Shown piece by piece: positions 1-6,461 of a stretch of DNA of 8,349 nt. Each line of letters opens with the position of its first letter. Position 1 is the stretch's first letter. The position numbers and the translations under genes were made by a program. The stretch spans positions 1 through 8,349 of the forward strand of contig CAZXVW010000189.1 of the NCBI GenBank assembly GCA_964644025.1, written 5' to 3'. Origin of the DNA: CAZXVW01 sp964644025 (GTDB lineage Bacteria; Acidobacteriota; Terriglobia; Bryobacterales; Bryobacteraceae). Below the pieces are notes generated by a model that had not been told where the DNA came from, made no database searches, and saw nothing but the letters and a program-made list of their open reading frames with translations.

Positions 1-435
1 GATGACAAACTTGCTCTCCGCGGAAGGCTTCCAGGCGAAACCGAAGCGGAGTCCGAAATTATTGTAGTCGCCGTTATAAACATTCCGGCCCTCGCCGTTC
101 CTGCCGGCGAAGGTGATCACGCCAGGGGTGCCCGAAACCGGATTGATGATGTCTGTGTCGTGGATCGGCTTCTGGATCCGGTGCTGGTTGTTCCTGCCCA
201 TCGCGATGAACCCCGAGACCGTGACCCGGGGGAACGGCGAGCCGGTAACGCCTTGCAGTCCGAGTTGCTCCGGCCAGTTCCCCTCACGTCCCAGCGTCAG
301 CAACTGGAACCGCCGCGGCTGCCAGTCCACCCGCAGGTCGTTGCTTGTAGCAGGATGCCATCGGTCCATAACCCTGTCAATGGCCAATTGCCGGGCATCG
401 CGAAAGCAACTGGCGCTGGTGTTATCCGGATCCAT
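1..435 (-). pseudogene. TonB-dependent receptor (Oar-like) fragment, apparently internally deleted; continues off the left edge
   Basis: The minus strand is open from 435 to the edge (145 codons from an ATG at 433-435). The part nearest the edge reads like an acidobacterial Oar-type TonB-dependent receptor, an outer-membrane beta-barrel that imports large ligands. Residues 53-76 contain NWPEQLGLQGVTG and FPRVTVSGF. Residues 99-110 contain NPVSGTPGVITF. Residues 121-136 contain NGDYNNFGLRFGFAWK. In receptors of this family known to me, the first block and the last two are separated by roughly 100-250 residues of barrel strands; here about 20 residues lie between them. Residues 1-33 resemble nothing I recognise, there is no plug or carboxypeptidase-like N-terminal domain, and no ribosome binding site precedes the ATG. 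I infer a decayed remnant. A shortened but living gene, or a chimeric end of a receptor continuing leftward, is possible. The recognisable part is about 1-342; the 435 boundary is arbitrary. Confidence 0.6.
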
Positions 436-481
436 CGCGGCCCGGGCCGGGGATTCCCGGAAACAGCGGCCTCCTCTCGTA

Positions 482-502
482 GGTGTGCGGCCAGCGCACG
501 CC
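482..502. promoter_or_regulatory. Dyad / 8-bp stem-loop upstream of the ROK kinase promoter
   Basis: The arms GGTGTGCG (482-489) and CGCACGCC (495-502) pair over eight positions (one G-T pair) around the loop GCCAG. The dyad ends immediately before the possible -35 element at 503-508. It could be an operator for the downstream kinase promoter. Pairing is seen directly; the regulatory role is inference, and GC-rich DNA makes such stems by chance. Confidence 0.3.
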
Positions 503-533
503 TTCGCATCGGATCGCGGCGATTTGCTATGAT
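503..533 (+). promoter_or_regulatory. Candidate promoter of the ROK kinase gene (extended -10, probably leaderless)
   Basis: TATGAT at 528-533 matches five of six bases of the -10 consensus and is preceded by TGC at 525-527, the extended -10 form. A weak -35 (TTCGCA, 503-508) lies 19 bases upstream, which is a long spacing that the extended -10 could compensate. The ATG at 542 begins nine bases after the -10 box, about where transcription would start. No Shine-Dalgarno sequence lies in front of it, so the mRNA may be leaderless. Confidence 0.45.
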
Positions 534-541
534 TCGGCTTC

Positions 542-1468
542 ATGCGCGAGTACTCCATCGGGGTGGATCTCGGCGGCACCAACTTGCGCGCCGCCGCCAT
601 CGACACCTCCGGCCAAATCATCGACAAGATTTCCGGAACCACCAACCTGCAAGCCGGCCGGGACGCCGTGCTCCAGGATATCGTCGGCAACATTGACAAG
701 CTCCGCGCCCGGATCGGAGAAGCGGGCCTGGCCGGCGTCGGCATCGGCGTGCCTGGCTTCATCCGGATCGAGGAGGGAGTCATCGCCGGGTCGCACAATC
801 TTCCCGCGTTGAACGAGGTGCCTGTTCGCGACGAGATCGAAGCCCGTCTCGGCATGAAGGTCATCCTGGAAAACGACGCCAACGCGGCGGCGCTGGGCGA
901 AAAATGGATCGGGGCCGGCAAGGATGTCGATCACCTGGTACTGCTCACGCTGGGAACCGGCATCGGCGGCGGCATCATTTACCAGGGCCGCATCCTGCAC
1001 GGTTTCGTGGGCATGGCCGGCGAGGTCGGTCATATGACCGTGGTCCCCAACGGCAACCCGTGCGGCTGCGGCAACCATGGCTGCCTTGAGAAACACGCCT
1101 CGGCCACCGCGGTGGAGGGAATGGCCCGCATGATGGGTCTCGGGGAAACGATCACTTGCCGGGACGTGTTTGAGCTGGCGGAATTGGGCAATGAGAACGC
1201 CGCCAGGGTGTTTCAACGAATGGGGTCGGCGCTGGGCACGGCGCTGGCCGCGCTGATCAACATCTTCAATTTCCCCCTGTACCTGCTGAGCGGGGGCGTG
1301 CTGCCGGCCTGGAAATACTTTGCGCCCGCGATGCTCGCGGAAGTGAAGCGCCGCTCTTTCACCTACCGGGTCACCAAGACCAGGATCGAAAAGGCGATCC
1401 TGGGCAACGAAGCCGGGCTGTACGGCGCCGCCCACCTGCCCATCCAGGCGCGTCTGGCGGGTTCTTAA
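542..1468 (+). CDS. ROK-family sugar kinase, probable glucokinase
   Basis: This 308-residue protein is a complete ROK kinase of the ASKHA fold that would phosphorylate a hexose, most likely glucose to glucose 6-phosphate with ATP, in the cytoplasm. Visible motifs: phosphate-1 loop DLGGTN (9-14); END at 110-112, with D112 as the expected catalytic base; phosphate-2 loop GTGIGGG (138-144); sugar-contacting EVGH (161-164); the ROK zinc motif CGCGNHGCLE (174-183), with C174, C176, C181 and H164 as ligands; and the adenosine-side block ending SGG (250-252). There is no N-terminal helix-turn-helix, so it is an enzyme rather than a NagC/XylR-type repressor. The start puts the phosphate loop eight residues in, as usual for the family. 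It leads a two-gene unit with xylB 41 bases downstream. Exact sugar is inference: fructose, mannose or N-acetyl sugars are alternatives within ROK. Confidence 0.92.
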   Translation: MREYSIGVDLGGTNLRAAAIDTSGQIIDKISGTTNLQAGRDAVLQDIVGNIDKLRARIGEAGLAGVGIGVPGFIRIEEGVIAGSHNLPALNEVPVRDEIEARLGMKVILENDANAAALGEKWIGAGKDVDHLVLLTLGTGIGGGIIYQGRILHGFVGMAGEVGHMTVVPNGNPCGCGNHGCLEKHASATAVEGMARMMGLGETITCRDVFELAELGNENAARVFQRMGSALGTALAALINIFNFPLYLLSGGVLPAWKYFAPAMLAEVKRRSFTYRVTKTRIEKAILGNEAGLYGAAHLPIQARLAGS

Positions 1469-1478
1469 CCCGGCGCAC

Positions 1479-1522
1479 GAGGAGAAATGTTCAAGGCGAG
1501 GTATTTCCCATGTACTGGTTAG
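1479..1522 (+). promoter_or_regulatory. Two overlapping translation-start signals at xylB, including an 11-codon out-of-frame mini-ORF
   Basis: GAGGAG (1479-1484) stands two bases before an ATG at 1487, which opens a short frame MFKARYFPCTG ending at TAG 1520-1522. This frame overlaps the first 13 bases of xylB in another phase. A second, weaker Shine-Dalgarno (GAGG, 1498-1501) is eight bases from the xylB ATG at 1510. The strong signal has poor spacing for 1487 and is too distant for 1510, so either the mini-ORF is translated and tunes xylB, or the motif is incidental. Confidence 0.3.
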
Positions 1523-3006
1523 GAATTGACATTGGCACCGGGGGCTCGCGGGCCCTCCTGGTCGACGAAGAAGGTCAGGTCCGCTTCGGGTTCACCGCTC
1601 CGCATGAGGAGATGAGGATGCCCCGCCCGCTGTGGGCCGAACAGCGGCCGGAAAACTGGTGGGATGCCGCGCAGGCGGCCATCCGCGGCGTGCTGAAGCA
1701 AGCCAACGCCACCGGCGAGCAGGTGCGCGGCATCGGCCTGTCGGGACAGATGCACGGCCTGGTGATGCTGGACGAAGCCGGCCGCGTTATCCGGCCGGCG
1801 CTCATCTGGTGCGACCAGCGCAGCCAGCCGCAAGTGGACGCCATCAATGCGAGGATCGGCCCGGACAACGTGCTGGCGTTCACCGCCAATCCGGTGCTCA
1901 CCGGCTTCACGCTCCCCAAGCTGCTCTGGGTGCGCGACAACGAGCCGCAGTCGTTCGCGCGGCTCCGCAAGGTGCTGCTCCCGAAGGATTATGTCCGCTA
2001 CTGCCTCACCGGCGAATTCTTCAGCGACGTCTCCGACGCCTCCGGCACCGCGATGTTCGACGTGGTGATGCGGAAATGGTCCACGCGGATCATGGAAGGC
2101 CTGGAACTGGATCCGGCCATCCTTCCCGGGGTGGTGGAGTCGAGTGAACTGACCGGGACGGTGACCGAGGCGGCCGCCGCGGCCACGGGCCTGGCGGCGG
2201 GCACGCCGGTGGTCGGCGGCGCCGGCGACCAGGCCGCCAGCGCGGTGGGCAACGGCATCGTCGAGCCCGGCGTGGTTTCCTGCACGCTGGGTACTTCCGG
2301 CGTCGTCTTCGCGCACATGGAACGGGCCAACTACGACCCGGCGGGCCGCGTCCACACCTTCTGCCACGCCGTTACCGGCAAGTGGCACGTGATGGGCGTC
2401 ACCCAGGGCGCCGGCCTCAGCCTGCAATGGTTCCGCAACCAGTTCGCACCGGGCGCCGACTACGACACGCTGACCGCAGAAGCCGCCACCGCCCCGGCCG
2501 GTTCCCAGGGCCTGTTCTGGCTTCCTTACTTGATGGGCGAGCGGACGCCGCACCTGGACGCCAGCGCCCGCGGCGGATGGATCGGCGTGACGGCGAAACA
2601 TACGCGCGCCGACCTGATCCGGGCGATCATCGAGGGCGTCTCCTACAGCCAGATGGACTGCCTCAGCATCATCGAGGAGATGGACGTGCCCGTCGAGGCG
2701 GTCCGCGCTTCCGGCGGCGGCGGGCAAAGTGCTTTTTGGCGCCAAGTCCTTGCCGACGTGTTCGCCAAGCGGGTGGTCGTGCTCAAGACCCAGGAAGGAT
2801 CGGCTTACGGCGCCGCGCTGCTGGCGATGGCTGGAACCGGCGCTTATGCCTCGGTGCCCGAGGCCTGCCGCGCGGCGGTCCGCGAAGTGGGCTCGGTGGA
2901 ACCCCGCGCCCACGAGTCGCACATCTATAAGCGCGGCTACGAGGTATACAAATCCCTTTATCCCGCCTTGCGCCCCCTGTTCGGACTGATCGAGGGTCTG
3001 GATTGA
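1510..3006 (+). CDS. xylB: Xylulokinase (FGGY carbohydrate kinase)
   Basis: This 498-residue protein has the usual length of XylB, which phosphorylates D-xylulose to D-xylulose 5-phosphate with ATP and feeds the pentose phosphate pathway. The N-terminal FGGY domain opens with DIGTGGS (7-13). GQMHGLVMLD (79-88) holds the xylulose-contacting Met-His pair (M81, H82), and WCDQR (100-104) follows. GGAGDQAA (236-243) carries the expected catalytic base D240, equivalent to D233 of E. coli XylB. LGTSG (260-264) and the C-terminal SGGGGQSAFWRQVLADVF block (401-418) build the ATP site. The MHG and CDQR motifs favour xylulokinase over glycerol, ribulo- or rhamnulokinase. It follows the ROK kinase after 41 bases on the same strand and is probably co-transcribed. 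No xylose isomerase or transporter is in view, so the source of xylulose is not shown. A stem-loop follows the stop. Confidence 0.93.
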   Translation: MYWLGIDIGTGGSRALLVDEEGQVRFGFTAPHEEMRMPRPLWAEQRPENWWDAAQAAIRGVLKQANATGEQVRGIGLSGQMHGLVMLDEAGRVIRPALIWCDQRSQPQVDAINARIGPDNVLAFTANPVLTGFTLPKLLWVRDNEPQSFARLRKVLLPKDYVRYCLTGEFFSDVSDASGTAMFDVVMRKWSTRIMEGLELDPAILPGVVESSELTGTVTEAAAAATGLAAGTPVVGGAGDQAASAVGNGIVEPGVVSCTLGTSGVVFAHMERANYDPAGRVHTFCHAVTGKWHVMGVTQGAGLSLQWFRNQFAPGADYDTLTAEAATAPAGSQGLFWLPYLMGERTPHLDASARGGWIGVTAKHTRADLIRAIIEGVSYSQMDCLSIIEEMDVPVEAVRASGGGGQSAFWRQVLADVFAKRVVVLKTQEGSAYGAALLAMAGTGAYASVPEACRAAVREVGSVEPRAHESHIYKRGYEVYKSLYPALRPLFGLIEGLD

Positions 3007-3020
3007 AGATGCGGGAAGGA

Positions 3021-3051
3021 AGGACCGGCGAGCCAGCGGCTCGCCCGTCCT
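3021..3051. terminator. Stem-loop between convergent genes, probable bidirectional terminator
   Basis: Bases 3021-3034 and 3038-3051 pair in 13 of 14 positions (one C-C mismatch at 3026/3046) around a three-base loop, starting 15 bases after the xylB stop. It lies between two genes that run toward each other, so it suits both strands. Only a poor T-rich tail follows on plus (TGTTAT) and none on minus, so termination without a U-tract, or mRNA 3' end protection, is more likely than a textbook intrinsic terminator. A second, shorter inverted repeat (CGGGCC 3057-3062, GGCCCG 3072-3077) follows at once. Confidence 0.6.
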
Positions 3052-3096
3052 GTTATCGGGCCGTACTGGCCGGCCCGGAATCGCGGGTGGCGGCGC

Positions 3097-3486
3097 CTAC
3101 TGCCGTTTGGCGGTAAACGGCCGGGCCCGGCGGCCTTCCGGCCCCGCCTCACCCTTCAGTTGATCCCCTTCCACGGTGCCCTTCCAGAGAATCTTCATCT
3201 CCTGGCCCTGGCGGCCCTTCTGGACCGTCGTGAAGGAGAAAGCATTGCCTTCGATTTTTCCATTCTGAATATCAACGGTGCGCTCGCGCTGCCCGAAAGC
3301 CGTGGTGACGGTTCCAGTCAGTTGACTGCCGGCGCTTTTCAAATTGAAGGTGGTTGTAATCGTGCGCTCCTGGCCCTGGCGCTTCATCGTCCTCTTGGAA
3401 ACCCAGGTGCCATCGATGCTGGCGGCCGAGGCGGTGATCGCGAACACGCCGCAAACAAGAGCAATCAGAAAACTGCTTCTCAACAT
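3097..3486 (-). CDS. Small exported protein of unknown function, beta-rich
   Basis: The 129-residue product begins with a clear Sec signal peptide: positively charged R3, a hydrophobic stretch at about 6-18, and small residues TASAAS at 18-23 for cleavage. The mature part of about 107 residues alternates polar and hydrophobic positions with many Thr, Gly and Lys, as in a small beta-barrel or lipocalin-like fold (DGTW at 25-28, LTGTVTT at 56-62, GKIEGNAFSF at 76-85, KGTVEGDQLKGEA at 102-114). Similar short proteins are common in Acidobacteriota and Planctomycetes, but I know no function. The ATG at 3484-3486 is chosen because GGAGG (3495-3499) lies eight bases upstream. An in-frame GTG at 3499-3501 overlaps that site and would spoil the signal peptide. 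RQGQE occurs twice (36-40, 92-96), suggesting two related halves. It is divergent from priA and convergent with xylB, so it is probably a single-gene unit. Confidence 0.8.
   Translation of the reverse strand: MLRSSFLIALVCGVFAITASAASIDGTWVSKRTMKRQGQERTITTTFNLKSAGSQLTGTVTTAFGQRERTVDIQNGKIEGNAFSFTTVQKGRQGQEMKILWKGTVEGDQLKGEAGPEGRRARPFTAKRQ
3199..3381. repeat. 15-base direct repeat inside the exported-protein gene
   Basis: CTCCTGGCCCTGGCG occurs exactly at 3199-3213 and 3367-3381, 168 bases (56 codons) apart and in phase. On the coding strand it gives the RQGQE motif twice. This supports an internal duplication of a beta-strand unit, or convergent selection for the motif. Confidence 0.7.
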
Positions 3487-3494
3487 ACAGATAA

Positions 3495-3499
3495 CCTCC
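3495..3499 (-). promoter_or_regulatory. Ribosome binding site deciding the start of the exported protein
   Basis: The minus strand reads GGAGG here, eight bases before the ATG at 3484-3486. It is the strongest well-spaced Shine-Dalgarno in the window and rules against the upstream GTG start at 3499-3501, which shares a base with it. Confidence 0.7.
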
Positions 3500-3500
3500 A

Positions 3501-3532
3501 CCGAGCAATGACGCGGAGCGCTCGGCTAAAGT
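3501..3532 (+). promoter_or_regulatory. Candidate priA promoter region with a dyad, possibly leaderless
   Basis: TAAAGT (3527-3532) is a four-of-six -10 box ending seven bases before the priA ATG at 3540, with no Shine-Dalgarno in between, so transcription could start at or next to the ATG. No good -35 is visible. An inverted repeat CCGAGC (3501-3506) / GCTCGG (3520-3525), 19 bases centre to centre, lies just upstream in the 53-base gap shared with the divergent exported-protein gene. A regulator bound there could affect both genes. The dyad role is inference. Confidence 0.35.
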
Positions 3533-3539
3533 TACTGTT

Positions 3540-5963
3540 ATGAGCGACACCGGCCCGGAATACTGCGACGTCAGCCTGCCGGTACCTGTGGACCATCCTT
3601 TTACCTACCGGCTACCGCTGACGCTGCGTCACCGGGTGAAGGCCGGCTGCCGTCTCATCGTGCCGTTCGGCTCGCGAAAACTCACCGGAGTAGCCCTGGC
3701 CTGTCATGACGAGCAACCGGAGGTGACGGTCCGGGAAGCGTTGCGGCTGCTGGACGAAGAACCGGCGCTGGATGAGGAGTTGCTGCGGCTGGGCCGCTGG
3801 GTGGCCGAATATTACGCGGCGCCGCTGGGAGAGGTGCTCCGCGCGATGATCCCGCTGGCCGGCGAGATCCGCCGTGGCAAGATTTACAGTCTCACCGATG
3901 CGGGCCGCGACGCCGTGAAACAGCTTCTGCTCGGGGACCCCGGCCGCGAGCCGGCGGTCGAGATCCTGCGGATGCTCGAGGCCCGTCCGCTGACCGCGGC
4001 GTGGCTGCGGAAGAAGGTTCCGAATGCCGAACAGGCGATTCGCTCGCTGATCCGAAAGGGCTTTATCGAAGCCGAAGAAGTCCAGGCCACGCGTGATCCG
4101 CTGCGAGCAAAGGCCCAGCGGCTCCGGGTGGAATTCCCCGGCCGGCCGGCCGGCGCGAAACTGAACAAGGCCGAGCGCGAGCTGGTGGCCTACCTGGAAC
4201 TTCATCCCGGCTCGCACAACCTGGCCGAACTGGAGGGCCGCCTCCGGCACGCCTCCCGGGCCGCCCGCTCGCTGGCCCGGCGCGGCCTGCTGGACCTGCG
4301 GCTGGAAAGCCCCGCCATCCGGGCCGGGCATCCGCGCCCGGCCTATGTTCTCAACCCCGACCAGCAACAAGCGCTCGATCAGATCCGCGCGGCTGTCGAG
4401 ACTGGCGGTTTCCGCAGCTTCCTGCTCCAGGGAGTCACCGGATCCGGCAAGACCGAGGTCTACCTGCGCGCCATTGAGACGGCCCTGGCACGCGGGCGGG
4501 GCGCCCTGTTGCTGGTTCCCGAAATCGCCCTGACGCCTGCTGTCTCCGGCCAGTTTCATCAGCGTTTCGGCGATCGCGTGGCCATCCTGCACTCGGCGTT
4601 CGGGGACCGGGAGCGGGCCGGCCAGTGGCGCCGCATTCGCTCCGGGGAAGCAGGGGTGGTGGTGGGCACCCGTTCCGGTGTCTTCGCTCCCGTCCGCAAC
4701 CTGGGCCTGATCATCGTCGACGAGGAGCACGATCACAGCTACAAGCAAGAAGAAACCCCGCGGTACAACGGCCGCGACGTGGCGGTCGTCCGCGCCCAGC
4801 AGGCCGGCGCCTGCGTGGTGCTCGGCTCGGCGACCCCCAGCCTGGAAAGCCGATATAACGCCGAGCGGGGCCGCTACCAGCTCATCGAATTGCCCGAGCG
4901 CATTGAAAAGCGGCCCCTGGCGGAAGTCGAACTCATTGATATGCGCCGGGAGTTTCTGGAGACGCGTCAGCAATCCACTTTTTCCCGCCGTTTGCTGGCC
5001 GCCATCCAGGAGCGCCTGAGGAAGGGCGAACAGACGATGCTGCTGCTGAACCGGCGCGGCTTTTCGAGCTTCGTCGCCTGCCGCAGTTGCGGGGAACGCA
5101 TTCAGTGCCGCAACTGCGCCGTGACGCTCACCTACCACCGGCGGGACCGGCGCCTGCTCTGCCATTACTGCAACTACGCCGAACCGGTCCCGGAGCGGTG
5201 CCCGGCATGCGGCAGTGAATATATTTATTTCATCGGCCGGGGATCCGAGCGCGTCGAGGAGGAACTGCACCGTCATTTTCCGGCCGCGCGCGTCGCCCGC
5301 ATGGACCGGGACACCATCACCAGCAAGCGCCACTACGAGGAGATCCTGTACGGGTTCCGCGAGCAGCAGTTCGATATTCTGGTCGGCACCCAGATGATCG
5401 CCAAGGGCCATGACATGCCGAACGTCACCCTGGTGGGGATCGTCTCGGCCGACATCGGGTTGGGGATGCCGGATTTCCGGGCCGCCGAGCGCACCTTCCA
5501 GCTCCTCACGCAGGCGGCCGGCCGCGCCGGGCGGGGCGAGATCCCCGGCCAGGTGCTGATCCAGACCATCAACCCGGACCACTATGCGATTCGCTTCGCC
5601 GCCGGCCAAGACTATCCGCGTTTCTATGCCAAGGAACTTGAGTTCCGGCGCCTCATGCGCTATCCACCGTTCAGCGCGCTGGCCAATATCCTGGTGCGGT
5701 CCGCCAAACAGGAAGACGCCATGCGGATGAGCGGCGAACTGGCGCTGCTGCTGAACCCGTCGCCGCCGGAGATCAAAGTCCTGGGGCCTGCCGAGGCGCC
5801 CGTACCGCGGCTCAAGCGCGAATTCCGTTACCAGATCCTGCTCAAGGCATCCAGCCGCAAGCTGCTGCGCGAAACGCTCCAGCGCCTGCGCCGCCATGCC
5901 CTGGAGCATAACTGGCCCCCGACAGCGCTGGTCGCCGACGTGGACCCGCTCAGTTTGCTGTGA
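3540..5963 (+). CDS. priA: Primosomal protein N' (replication restart helicase PriA)
   Basis: PriA recognises stalled or repaired forks, unwinds DNA 3'-to-5' with ATP, and recruits the primosome to reload the replicative helicase. This 807-residue copy is complete; the family runs about 730-810. The N-terminal 3'-DNA-binding domain occupies about 8-105 (VDHPFTYRLP, 17-26), and a winged-helix-like region about 110-260. Helicase lobe 1 carries Walker A GVTGSGKT (298-305), the Walker B DEEH box (394-397) and GSATPS (429-434). The PriA zinc region has eight cysteines (C514, C517, C523, C526, C541, C544, C554, C557), enough for two zinc ions. Helicase lobe 2 has GTQMIAKGHD (616-625) and QAAGRAGRGE (658-667). 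The C-terminal PriA domain spans about 700-807. No key residue is missing. It stands alone, divergent from the small exported protein and 48 bases before a CBS gene that may be partly read through from it. Confidence 0.97.
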   Translation: MSDTGPEYCDVSLPVPVDHPFTYRLPLTLRHRVKAGCRLIVPFGSRKLTGVALACHDEQPEVTVREALRLLDEEPALDEELLRLGRWVAEYYAAPLGEVLRAMIPLAGEIRRGKIYSLTDAGRDAVKQLLLGDPGREPAVEILRMLEARPLTAAWLRKKVPNAEQAIRSLIRKGFIEAEEVQATRDPLRAKAQRLRVEFPGRPAGAKLNKAERELVAYLELHPGSHNLAELEGRLRHASRAARSLARRGLLDLRLESPAIRAGHPRPAYVLNPDQQQALDQIRAAVETGGFRSFLLQGVTGSGKTEVYLRAIETALARGRGALLLVPEIALTPAVSGQFHQRFGDRVAILHSAFGDRERAGQWRRIRSGEAGVVVGTRSGVFAPVRNLGLIIVDEEHDHSYKQEETPRYNGRDVAVVRAQQAGACVVLGSATPSLESRYNAERGRYQLIELPERIEKRPLAEVELIDMRREFLETRQQSTFSRRLLAAIQERLRKGEQTMLLLNRRGFSSFVACRSCGERIQCRNCAVTLTYHRRDRRLLCHYCNYAEPVPERCPACGSEYIYFIGRGSERVEEELHRHFPAARVARMDRDTITSKRHYEEILYGFREQQFDILVGTQMIAKGHDMPNVTLVGIVSADIGLGMPDFRAAERTFQLLTQAAGRAGRGEIPGQVLIQTINPDHYAIRFAAGQDYPRFYAKELEFRRLMRYPPFSALANILVRSAKQEDAMRMSGELALLLNPSPPEIKVLGPAEAPVPRLKREFRYQILLKASSRKLLRETLQRLRRHALEHNWPPTALVADVDPLSLL

Positions 5964-5972
5964 AACCGCTCC

Positions 5973-5992
5973 CCGGCGTTGCCGGTTGTGTT
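5973..5992 (+). terminator. Weak stem-loop with T-rich tail after priA
   Basis: CCGGC (5973-5977) and GCCGG (5981-5985) pair around a three-base loop, followed by TTGTGTT. The stem is only five pairs and the tail is interrupted by G, so it would terminate poorly; partial read-through into the CBS gene is plausible. Confidence 0.3.
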
Positions 5993-6011
5993 AATGTTGA
6001 CTCGATAGTCC

Positions 6012-6461
6012 ATGCCAACGACCACTACTGTAAAAAGCCTCCTCGATAAAAAGGGACACGAGGTTTATTCCGTGCGCCCGGACGCGCTCGTTTTCGACGC
6101 GATCAAATTGATGGCCGAAAAGCACGTGGGAGCGCTGCTGGTGATGGACGGAGAGGAACTCGCCGGCATCCTCAGCGAGCGCGACTACGCTCGCAAGGTC
6201 ATCCTTCAGGGAAAATCTTCCCGGCATACGCAGGTCCGCGAGATTATGGCCAGCCCGGTGCTTTTCGTCACCCCGGATTGCACGGTGGACGAGGCCATGT
6301 GCATCGTGACCGAGAAGCGCATCCGCCACCTGCCCGTGCTGGACGGGAAACGCGTCATCGGCGTCGTGTCGATCGGCGATCTGGTGCGCTCGATCATCGA
6401 GGAGCAAGCCGCTACCATCGAACACTTGCACGCCTACATCGCCGGCAAGTACCCGGGCTGA
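6012..6461 (+). CDS. CBS-domain pair protein (stand-alone)
   Basis: This 149-residue soluble protein consists almost wholly of two CBS motifs that together form one Bateman module. CBS 1 spans about 8-63 (HVGALLVMDGEELAGILSERD, with the G-I-L-S-E-R-D strand-helix turn at 52-58). CBS 2 spans about 76-130 (RIRHLPVLDG at 103-112, then GVVSIGD at 117-123). In the family such pairs bind AMP, ATP, S-adenosylmethionine or similar adenosyl ligands; the S/T-x-x-D turns in both halves (S55-D58, S120-D123) are the usual ribose contacts. No enzyme or channel domain is attached, so it probably acts as a sensor or regulates a partner, which the sequence does not identify. The gene lacks a Shine-Dalgarno. 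TAATGT (5992-5997) could be a poor -10. It is convergent with the rhamnosidase, whose stop codon lies 52 bases away. Confidence 0.88.
   Translation: MPTTTTVKSLLDKKGHEVYSVRPDALVFDAIKLMAEKHVGALLVMDGEELAGILSERDYARKVILQGKSSRHTQVREIMASPVLFVTPDCTVDEAMCIVTEKRIRHLPVLDGKRVIGVVSIGDLVRSIIEEQAATIEHLHAYIAGKYPG

Noticed and set aside
160..696. 178-codon plus-strand frame across the receptor remnant and the ROK start
   Set aside because: It runs through the ROK kinase promoter and start in another phase and is Arg/His/Pro-rich with no domain.
527..1435. 302-codon open frame on the minus strand opposite the ROK kinase
   Set aside because: It is fully antisense to a gene with all family motifs; its translation shows no recognisable domain and is Gly/Arg/Asp-rich as expected of a GC-biased shadow frame.
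1519..2922. 467-codon minus-strand frame opposite xylB
   Set aside because: Fully antisense to xylB, with no motif and composition typical of reverse-phase reading of high-GC codons.
3612..5909. 765-codon minus-strand frame opposite priA
   Set aside because: Striking length, but it mirrors priA codon by codon; long antisense frames are expected where third positions are G/C, and no domain is recognisable.
5997..6002. TTGACT resembling a -35 element before the CBS gene
   Set aside because: It lies only nine bases before the ATG, so any matching -10 would fall inside the coding sequence.
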